DNA of 31,500 bases from Tubiluchus corallicola. Its lineage: Eukaryota > Priapulida > Priapulimorpha > Priapulimorphida > Tubiluchidae. The notes beneath the pieces are model-generated. The model had not been told where the DNA came from. It did not search any database and was given only the letters and a program-made list of their open reading frames with translations. Shown here piece by piece: positions 13,978-25,800 of the stretch. How positions within the stretch are numbered: position 1 is the first letter of the stretch; every line of letters starts with the position of its first letter. The DNA is taken from positions 173,501 to 205,000 of the forward strand of contig JAQGDQ010000198.1 of the NCBI GenBank assembly GCA_030141605.1, given 5' to 3'. Made by a program: the position numbers and the translations under genes.

Positions 13978-16900
13978 GTAAACGGTATTTACAGTGGTTA
14001 AATATTTCAATTATATTATATTATGTTAAGTTATTTTACAAAGTTTAGTACACAAATTATATCGTTATTCGTATATGTTAATCAGGTATTTCTATTTAGG
14101 ACAATATAGGTGTTACGTCATCGATCATGTACTGTGGCCTAGCAGCTTTTCAACTGAATGTTTTAAAGCAGCCTGCAACCTCATCGTTAACGAGTTAGCA
14201 GGTGTCATAGGTACAAAAGTACGTGGAATGTTCGAGCATTATTTCAATTTAATTACATTCACGAATAAAATATTTTGGTAGCTTTTGCTAGTATAACTAT
14301 ATGTAATTATTAATTTTTCAAAAATGTCCGTTGATTTGAAATTCAACACAAAAACTGTGCAAAATAAGAGCTAATTACGTTACGCTAACTTGATGTTATC
14401 GCCATATGCACAAGAATTCAATCTAATCAATTCAGCGCCTTTTTTCAGACATGAACAGCAACTCGGAACCGAACGAATTCCTTGACATCGATTTTTATAT
14501 TATACATATCAGAGACTATAAATTTAAAATTGTGACTTGCAGTAGATTAGTATTGCGTTTAGCAATAAGAAGAGCTTTGTTTGCATTGATATTTTGCATA
14601 TTATATTTTATAATATTAGTGATTATGTCAATGAATTGAAAATAACAAGTTGATATACATGTATCAGAACTAATTTATCCATCTAAATCTTATATTGCCC
14701 GAATTTCTAGTTAATGACAGTTACAACTTGTTGTTTTCATTTTAGGTGTATGTTTGGCACTGATGCCACAGTTAGTACTGTTATATTAATTATTAACTTA
14801 AATTAAAACAAATGAAATTATATATTAAATTATTTAAATAATTATTAATATTATTTATTGCTATAAATTATTGATTAATGAAAAATAAAGTTTGAATTCA
14901 AGCATTACAATGTACTGGCTTCAGGAAAACGTGTGTGCGCGATTGGTCTGTCACTAATGCCGCTACTGAAAAATAACATATAATTTTACTTTCTGCCTGT
15001 GTTGTTCTTTAAATGATGTTAGATATATGTATATACATATATACATACGTAATGTATTTTAAATTAGACCTTCAATAAATGTATCATACAAGCATTTCAT
15101 TTAGAAAGAAAGCAGAGTAATTAGTTAATAACAAAGTGATAATTCTTATCGACAGAATTGATACAATTAATAAAAAACCCCACAACAAAAACGTCCCATT
15201 TTCTTCTTTTTATCTTCACTGTAGGGTTTTTTATTAACTGCAACTTTGTAAACAATAAAAACAACTTTGGAAGAAGGCTAGCCATTAAATAAATAATAAA
15301 CTGGGCATACATAGACCACGAAGATCAAAATTTTCTTAAATGCATGCGTAAGTAAAAGTGTTGATCTCACGCAGAAGAGACGATGCGAATAAACATTAGC
15401 ACAGAACAAGCCAAGCGCATTCAAGAAAACAAAATGACGGAAAAGTAGGCGATGAAAATAGTTTGAAGAATGTACCACATATATGAAAAACTTTAACAAA
15501 GGTAAAGTAACACCGGAAAAAGAATAAAAACTGATAACTCGAGACACGAATGCACTATTCAATATTCAGAACTAAATCTTGAAATAAATTACACAGTCTA
15601 ACCGGTTGGGTTCGCATCAAGTTACGAGTTTACCTTGAATGCATTTTTCTTGGCGATACTAGACTGTCGCACAAAAACGGGCTGATCTTGTGAAAACTGT
15701 TTAGTAACTCGTCTCTGTTGCGTTTCATAAACAACATCAGGCAACTGTGACAATAAAAACAAGAAATTAATCAAAATTGATATGCTGCTTTCATCTAACT
15801 CTTTTGATTGCATGTCTGTATTTCTCAGTACATTTAAATTAAAGGGTATAGTAATATAGCATGAATATAATTTCTAAACCTAGAGTCAGGTATCTTAATT
15901 CTTTTATGGTTTTAGTAGGTTTTCGTGCAAAACGTGTTTTTGATAAAGTAACTTTTCCAAATAAATAATACTCGTGTAACGTCAAGACAGCAGCTTTTCA
16001 TACTACGTAAAAGCATAGCGACAGAAAACATTGATTAAATAACAAAAACTATCATTTCTGCGCTAATCATGATTTTGACTGAAATTGTCACGGCGCATAG
16101 GTCGCGCGTTCAGTTCTAGCCTTTTCTAATTATTTATTAGCTTTATATTTTGTTTAACACTGCAGTTTTCCTCTTTCAAAATCCTTTTTTAACTTTAAAT
16201 ACATTTACTTTACTTAATATTTTCTGTTGTTCATAAATAATCTATGCACGACGATCTGTAGGTATCTACGTGGTTTTATGCTAGCTTGACCACCTGACTT
16301 CGCATTGGCCGTTAATTGGCCTCTTCGTAAAGCTTAAATAAGCTATATCGTTCTGTACGCACTGACCACATGTAGCTCACAAGTTATTTTGTGAAATGTA
16401 ATATGGGAAAATGTAATTTTTTCTGTGCAGTAATTGTGATAAAATCGAGTATATATTTACTTATTGTGAAGTGAAATCATAAAAGTTAACGTCAAAGTTA
16501 CGTTGTTGTGATAAAAAAGGTTTTATTAGGCATGGCTTATAATTATAGTAACTTCTGTTTTGATTTTGTTTTTATTCTTTGCAGAATTTAAATTTTGCTG
16601 AAGCTAAAATGATAAATATAAAAGTTAAATACACACGCTGGGGTACTACATTCTGGTAAGCGCTATGCATAGTTTATTCTGCAATATAAAAGCTGTTTTA
16701 TTAAGCTTTAGATTTTCTCTTTCTTTCTTTTCCTATATTAATCCGGATGTTGGCGTCGTCATCCTATCTTCAGTCCTTCCTAATAGGTCTCCCATTTTTC
16801 TATATTTTCTGCCTTCAAAATTGTAAAAGTCAAAATGACATTAATTTAAAGCAAATATAGAGATAACGCAACGTTCGCGACAGAAATTTCAAATTGTGCA

Positions 16901-19900
16901 TGTAAACTCCAACTGTGAATTATGTAGAGGCCAACATTTCTCGGATTCGCCCCCTTTCCCTATTTTCTCCCCTCATTTTTATTTCACAATATGTAGCTAC
17001 TTCCTACAGAGAATTTACTTTATGAGACATCCAACTTACGTAACTTTAACAGGCGTACTACAATTATCCCAAGCCACCTGCATGGTAACTGTATGGTCTA
17101 ATTGATTTTAACTATGTAGCTGTGAGTGCGTTTTATGCACCCATGTTTTACGTAATGAAATATCTTTTTTGTACCCACTTATTTTATGTACATATTTATA
17201 TGTAAAACAAAAATATTTTACAATTAAAAGCAATTACCCTCGCGCGCCCAAATCAAGCTAGTTGACCGTTTGTGTCAAGACGGTAAAAACGGAATCGAGA
17301 TTTTCTTCACTTGCAGAAGGATAAGCAAACACAACCAGCTAACCTGTACTGCAAACCTTTGCAGTAGCAAAGTTACATCAAAAACAGGGCGATTTCGATT
17401 TTTACAAAAAAAAGATCAAAAAGCAAATTATTACACCTACTTGTACCTACATTAAAATCAGTAGCAAATTAACTGCAAAATTACACTCGGGCTAAGATTT
17501 TACATGGCAATGACTTTAATAGCTATTGATCCTGGACAATTAGCAACTTCGTTCTTAAAATGACATCCCAGTATGAGGCAGCACTATAACCCGTTTATAT
17601 CTTGTGTATTTCTGATTTTTATCGGAAAAGCGAAATTCGATCAATTGTCGCATGTTTGTGCTCGCGCGGCAACCATGTTTATTTTCTTGTGCCACAAACC
17701 ACAGACAAACACGCCGATGGTTTTTGTAAAAATAATTGCCATGCACAAGAATTGATTTATTGCGGTGCATTTTAAAGACAGCGTCCATAGTATGTAGGCC
17801 TTGCGCTACTAAATTTCATAAGATGAAACCCGTATTACACAGGCGTCTATACACAAAGGCACAGTAACATCTGCATGCAAACTTAATAATGCTCCTGAGA
17901 TTACATTAATCATCCGCATGATATGAGACATTCAGATGTTTACAAAATATCTGTCTGGCACAAACGTATTATAACATAATCCGAACCCGTCATTGCGGTT
18001 TTTACGTAAAATGCTACTGCTTATAGTTGTAGCTACGTTAATTATGGGGCCATTTTGAGTTTTTCCTTTTTGATTGTACAAAAAAACTTGTTAAACTATG
18101 TTTATTTGGTACAAAATAATAGGCCCTATAATAGTTGTATAGCTCTGCTGCTTTGAAGACGCAAAAAGAACAAATTTTCCGGGTAATGTAAAAACTAATC
18201 CGGAATGCGAAGCATTAGGTTGTTCGCTTATTGAGTTTATGTGCCCCAGCTACCTGGATGTGTCATCTAGAACGCCATTTATTGTTCTTGTAGAATGCAT
18301 TTAGCATTGTCATTTAGAACGCCCAATTAGCGTTGCCATACAATCGCCTTTGCCATAAAAATTTAGGATACGAAGTTACTCTATTGTGACGCCACGATAA
18401 AAAACTGGTTAAAAAGCTTATTACATGAACAACAACAACAACGAGAACGACAAAGAGACAGGCTTCACGGCGAAAAAATCTGTTTATAAGGTTACATCGC
18501 AACAAACCCAAAAAACCCGAAACCAAAACGAAGCGTTCAAAACAAAGCTACATCACACAGGGCTAATATCAGATTTTAGCATTGTCAACGATGTTAGCCA
18601 TACTACTGGAGCTCTCGAAGCTATGTCAAAGACTGGTTAAGATTTCCACTCAAAGTTTAATTATTATTTTTTTTTTATTTTTATATCGTCATTGTTGTCG
18701 TTATCATCGTCGTCGTTGTCGTTATCGTTATCGTCATCATCGTCATTTTCATCATCATCATCACCATATAGTTTTAAGCAATTGGAAGGCCACAATTTCA
18801 GAAATTATAATATATGGATAAGAAAATTTCGTAGTGATTTGGATAGACGGGTACAAATCAACTTAACCTCAGTAGCAATTTCCGGTCTTGAATTAAACTG
18901 TTTCTGAACGTGGCAAACTTAGAATTTGTCAAGTGAGATAGCATTTGCTGATTTATCATTTTGACCATAACAATTTTAAGCTACCATCATTTTCAAGCCG
19001 CTACGTACTAAGACGTAAATACAAAAGCTTTTTAAGCTTCTTCCTTAAATTATCATTTGCAGCGCAGATAACAACGCTTAAGTATGTTCAGAGGTTATTT
19101 CGTAACCTCGTGAAAAGAAGTCCCAAAGGCCTGAAGCGTTAAAAAGCCCACGGACGCATGGATCTTAAACCGTATACAGTGAGAAGCTTACAGAGTTTGT
19201 AAATGCTTGGTAGTCAATGTCTTTGTGCGAAAGATGAGTGAAGCTCTCTAGAAAAATTGATGTGTCTGAAAAGACGATTCAAGAAGACACCGAGTACAGC
19301 TATATGCATTCAATTCACTTTCTCACATTCTTGTGTCTTTGCGCAGAAACTATCGCGACGTCCTAGAATCGTCTTCAAATGGCATGAAATTAATTTATGA
19401 ACCCTCAAGTTTACTTTTGTATCATACCTCTAAAGTCTAAACATACAAGTGCAGAACCCGAAGCATATTCTTACCAGAATGCTTGTAATTTGACCTGACC
19501 TGGCAGACCTGCTCGTTCTTACTACTGGTTCAGTCCATCGCTGGGCCTGATCACACAGTAACATCAACAGACAGCATTAAATTCTGCTTATGTGACTTCT
19601 ATTGAGTACGTGCTTTTAATTACCATTTTTTTTACAACATTTCACAACAGTTCCCATCTGGACAGAAGTTTGTGCACAAGATTTAGAACTGTTAATCATT
19701 TGTGTCTGTCAACATAGGCGGTTGCAAATCGAAACCTACCACTTTTTCAATAGTGTCGTCTATTAGATAAACGCAACATCTTTGGCACTTGAGTAAACCA
19801 ATAGCCTCACGCATGATCTTCGTGATCAGCTTATCCAAATCAGTTTGTTCTTCAAATATACCTTTAGCCAGTTGCAACAATAACTAGAGAAAAACAACAA

Positions 19901-22763
19901 ATGTAAAAAAAAATTAGACGTTGTTTCTTTCTGTAAAGATTTTACAAATTTGGATATAGCATAGGGTTGTAACGCACTCGATCTTTTTGTCAAATTTATA
20001 GCTGTTAGCAGTCTGTTTCATGACTACACGTAAAAAATAAACGCGTTGTGACGTCTTGCAAATCTTCCTAGTAGTTTACAGGGCGGACAATCTGATTAGT
20101 TTAATCTTGTTAGGACAGTTAGGTATAATACAAATAGTAATGTAAACAACTGGCAAGATTAAAGCAAAACAAAGCATTGGTTTTTCTTTGAAGAAGCAAT
20201 GATTCAAGCTTGCAAGCGCTGTAGTCCTGCGTTCAAACTTAATTAAGATAAGTTCGGAAACTCTTAGGCTCCATTATTAAATTATTAAAGGAGAAGAAAA
20301 AGGGACTTTAAAGTACGTTCTCGAAAAAATTTCTACACAAAATTATATTGTGAATAAGAATTAATTATTAGTGATGTATATTAACTGCTGTTATTATATT
20401 AATGTAGTTAGTATCTGTGATAAACATGTATGTTCTTTCGATATTGCTACGTTCTCTGCTGCGTCATGTCAGGAGTTAGTAATTAGCGAACAACAGGCCT
20501 TCCGACAATAGATATTTACTAGTTTTGCAGAAATCGTGCCCATAGAAACTCTGTGTGCATATTCTGGTGTTATATACTACATCCACTGCTTATTAAGCAA
20601 TTGATATGTTATTGTGACTGGTGTTCCGGACTCAGTGGCTTGTAAATGACTAACTCGGTCTGGATGAGTGATGGTATAGGGATAGCCGTCTTAGCGAAGT
20701 TGTTAGTGAAGCTGCTGGAACACAAACTATCTTGTGTTGCTGTTGGTGGTACGTTATACCTATGATGATGATGACAAATTTTTATTTGCGCAATATATAC
20801 AATGCAAGGCCTCTATTTGCAGCCGGTAATTCTGCACTGTATCATGATATACGAGTATATACATACAACACGGTCAATTATAATTATGTCCTTAATACAT
20901 GCACAACAAACTTGCTTGTAAAACATTTTTGCAATTATTTATAATTGATGGTCCACAATAACAGAAGTCATACACTGGGATTATTTAGATTACACTATTA
21001 GGAAAATATTAAAAATGACAAACTTTTCTACATGCACGCTTTACTTACAAATATATAAGGTCAAGGACTTTTGCAAAAATTTGTGATAAAACCAGGATAA
21101 ATTTTGCATAGCTATACATATATGCATATAAATATATATACATATGGTGTGCGTGAGCTAAAATTTATATTGTGTTATGCATTTAACCCTTTTACATCCA
21201 TTTACAAACTGATAAGATAAAACCGTCTCTCGCAAAATTAACTAGAGCTTTATTTAATGCTTTTTGTTTTTTTAAACGTACACTAGTTATGTTTTCTCAC
21301 TGCAAGGTTTCTAATAGGTGTTTTCTTCGGTTAGTCTCTACTTTGCTGAATCTACATATTAGGTGTTCAGCTGTTTGAATTTCGGTGCCGCATTCACATG
21401 TGCTGTTATCCGTTAGTCCTAAACTATATAAAAATTGCTTGAAGTTTCCCTGTCCAGTTAAGAGACTTATGGTTGCTGATTTGATGCTCCAGTGGAAAAT
21501 AAGAGGCTCGATGTTGATTTTTTCCAGTTATACCTTGTTATACATAGTTGGACTAAGACGTTATACATGATGGACTGTCAGACATTTGTCATGTCTAGTG
21601 TGAGCACCTATTCAATGTTACTGTTTGAGTTTATAGCGTAATGCTTATCTGTTTGAAAAAAGCTTGTAACTGAAACAGAAAATTCTTTGCAATTTTTTAA
21701 GTTCGCACTAGCTGACAAAACGTCCCGTTGTGCTATCCCATTGAAAAAACGTCTCTGGTTCGGCAAAAATATTTTATTAACCCTATTAACAAGATAAAGT
21801 CATTCATGCTTTTGCATAGTGAAGAGTGCGCTACAAATGCTTTGATTATTTTTCGAACTTTACGCAATGTTACCTAAACTAGTTTCAAGCGACCTACTGT
21901 TAAAGTGGCTGCGCCTATAACTGTTAGTGCCGGAGTATAAATTTTCAAGTTTTTTATGACGTTGTTGCTCGTATGTAATAAGATAGCATGTATAAGCGAT
22001 AAAAAATTTCAAAGCGAATTTTTTAGCTTTATGTAAGAATAGTATTTTATTGTGCATTAGTAGAAAAAAACTTAATAATATAGGCTGTTGCATACGACAT
22101 TATAGTACAATCATGGCATCAAAAGAAAATAGTTTTTAATTCAGATATTTGCTCAATCAAACGTTTAGCGCCTAGTTCCGAAGTTTAGCAACGCCGGGTC
22201 TCGTTAGTAAATAGATAGCGTAATCACACGGAAAAAACTATTATTGGGCGGTTTCTTCTGCCATATTGACGTTGGCAATGAGTTCCTTTGTTGAGAAAAA
22301 CGTATGTGCCCCCCCCCCAAATAGTTAAGACATGTCTAGCAGTTTAGTGTGTCATCTGAGAAAAGTATCCATGATTTGCAGTAGAGTGATAGATCTCGGC
22401 TTGCAGGATGACAAACTATACGAAAAAGTAGTAATAGTTAAGGTTTATTTTAGTATTACCATATACGTAGGTCTGTCGGTATCAAGTTTGTTTACAATTA
22501 TTAATAAAATATATTAAAAACTCTGTTACCTGATTTCTTTTGTACTCTTGAACGGACATGTCAAAGAGCTGTGCATTTTGTATTCCAATCCCGCAAAAAG
22601 TGAGATAATTCTTGAAAACCTAAAATCAATCGGCTCGTTGACCAGTGAGTCAATTCGTCAGTTAATCAATCATCAATGAAGATACTAGTAAGTCAATTGC
22701 ACGGTCAGTTATAAAACAATAGGCGCTTTGATTATAGATTAGTTATTAAACACACACACACAA

Positions 22764-22847
<84 letters not shown>

Positions 22848-25800
22848 TGAAATACGTAGATTTTGAAACCGATTTAAGGTATATACTTTTAATTTTGATT
22901 CAAACTCTCGTAAAGATTTGATTTGTTTTAAATTTTGTGGCAGGGCATTCCAAAGTTTAACTGCTTGTTTAGTGATAGAATTGTTGCCGTTTTTGTTGCT
23001 AGTGTGTGTTTGTTTAATATTACTTGAACAACTGTGCAAATAAGAAAAATTATTCAACAAAATTAGCGTCACCTTCAGTTATAATGAATTTAATCTTAAA
23101 ACGATATACCTGTACGTCATGATCGGTAAATTCATGATTTCCCGATTGCTTATTAATAATTTGCGCAACTCCGATCACTTCCCCTTCATAATTACAAACC
23201 GGCATGCAGAGAATACTGTGAGTTCTGAAACCCGTCTGTTTATCTACCTCCTTGTTAAATCTAGGATCCTGAAAAACAATAAATGCAATTAAAACAAAGC
23301 AGTTTTAACAAAAGTACATTACAAAAAGAAGAATAGCCTAGCTTTCAAAAAGACACTTTCGTAATTGTGTCATGTTTCTCTTTGGCTGCATAGCGACACT
23401 ATAAGATCCCACATCAGTCAGTATGATTACAACATGCTAAGCTTCCAAATCATTCAGTATGGTTACAGCATGCTAAGCTTCCAAATCATTCAGTATGGTT
23501 ACAACATGCTAAGCTTCCAAATCATTCAGTATCGTTACAAGATTCTAAGCTTCCAAATCATTCAGTATGGTTACAAAATTCTAAGCTTCCAAATCATTCA
23601 GTATGGTTACAACATTCTAAGCTTCCAAATCATTCAGCATGGTTACAACATTCTAAGCTTCCAAATCATTCAGTATGGTTACAAAATTCTAAACTTTCCA
23701 ATTTTGTAGTTGGCGGTTTTGGCGTTATTTCTGCCATCACAAGCGAGAAGAAACGTAACAGCTGTTAATCTAAAAAGAAGGCACACACAATCACAGGTGT
23801 TATCATTGTGTCCTTGATTATTGATATCATTGATTAAGTGGTTATTTGCATAATTCTTAATTGGCATAATTACATTTTTACTTTTTTCAGGCTTAAAGAC
23901 GTATCATGTTGAAGAGATTTTATTTACTTGGTTTATATCTTTTAGTCTAAGTTTTTACACACGTTTTTAATTTGATTTACGGGCGATAAAATCGTCTACA
24001 AAATGGGCAACAACTGGTTATCAAAGCGACAAATGAGTTGTTGAACCATGTGATGCATTGGCTCACCAGTGATCTAAGAGGCTAACTGAAACAATTACAC
24101 TGTGACTTTGTAAGCCAAGAAAAAAGGACTCTTCCGAGACTGATGGCACAAATTCCGACGTCTACATTCTAAAGAAGAAAACCTTTGCAATTTGTAATTC
24201 GTAGATACATTCGTAAATACTTAGCATTTGTAGCATCTGTAAAGGAAAATTTTATAGTTGACATGTTTTAATATCTGAATCAAATGTTTAATTAATCTGA
24301 AAAATTTTGTACATATTATTGCGGTACTGAAATTTTCAATGATTTTGGTCAAACACAAACTAGGCCTAGATGTGCTCACATAGTTGCAAATATTCTTTCC
24401 AATGATTGTGATAAATATCAATAATATTAATTAATTAGCGATTTGGCGTACTGCTTAACAATTTTAACAATAGCAAGTGCATTTTTGAGGGGGTATTATT
24501 TTTGGCAGTCTATAATTTTAGTAACATTGTACTAGCTATACGTATATTTAATATTGTATATATGTGCATACGTGTAAGTGTGCGTGTGCCTGCGTATGTT
24601 CGTGTATGTGCGTGTGTGTGTGTGTGCGCGCGCGTGTATGTATGTATAATTGGTTAAAACATTGTCTGTAACTTGAGACCATTTATGTAAATGTGCATTT
24701 TAATATTTACGATTTAAAATTTAATCATCGTCATCAATTATTTTACGAATAACGTTATAAAGCAACATTGCTATTCAATTTCATTTACAGATATTATTAA
24801 GTGTCCATGGAGAATAGGAGAAATTTTACATTTACTTTCACCAGCCAGCCAGCCAACCGAACAGTCAATCAACCAACAGCCAGGCAGGAACCAACCAACA
24901 AATCAGCCAACCGACTAACAATCAAGCAACTAATCAGCTAACCACTACCGACCTATCTACCTACATAAACGCCTATATACCCACCTATCTACTCTACCCA
25001 TATGCCCATCTTTTAAACAATTACACAACTCAGAGTTCTTCACTGTTCAGTGTAAATCTAAAAATCGTTCCTTTTTGTGTACGCCAATCAAATTTACTGT
25101 AATAGTCTACCACACTATGCATAAATAGGCAGAAATACGCAGTTAATTAACGTCGTTGTCATCGTCATCATCAACATCATCATTGTCGTCGTCGTCGTTG
25201 TCATTGCTGCAATCATCACTGTCCTCATCGTCACCATCATCATTTTCATGATCTCAATCGTTGCTGTCTCTTTTTCTTCTTCTTGTTTCTCTATTTCCCT
25301 ACAATGTATGGTAGCAAAAGAACCATTTAAATACGTAGCGTTTCGTAAACTGAGATTCTGTAACGTAGAATTTTTGTCATAGCGTGCTAACTAAATAAGT
25401 AATTTTGACACGCGAAAATGGCTTTCAAAAGAACTTAAACATTTTATCCGGCAGAGCTGACGAATGTTTTACAAACAACATTAGATTTCCTCTGGACTGG
25501 TTTACTTATTCATTATTGATTTTTTTACAAAATAAGCCACCGACAACGCTTGTCTTGTGTCTAAAACGCATCTTTTAAATAATAATTTGCACTTAGCGTT
25601 TCTCACAATATGAGTACAAAGCACTGTATTGATTTTGTTCAATATAAATGCCAACGCATAAAGTCCTACAAATGAGACGTGTACTTTCTATTTTAAATTT
25701 TAAATAATTTTTCTGGGACAAAATAAAAGACATATTCTAATAAAAACACCAAAGAAGAATCATTTTTAAGAATTGTTTTCCGATATTTACTTGGTCTAGC

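Noticed and set aside
13777-14010. Open frame of 77 residues with a long Tyr run
   Set aside because: It is the translation of the (AAT)n microsatellite.
18582-18907. Overlapping His/Arg-rich and Ser-rich frames
   Set aside because: Both are readings of the GTC/ATC triplet tract.
19692-19739. Extension of exon 4 past GTG|GTAGGT to the stop
   Set aside because: The consensus donor and phase-0 join to the next exon are better supported; the extra residues do not resemble GAF-B.
23365-23709. 114-residue frame with dodecapeptide repeats as a possible gene, or the repeats as a CRISPR array
   Set aside because: Units are contiguous with no spacers, the genome is animal, and the frame starts and ends with the minisatellite. 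It is recorded only as a repeat.
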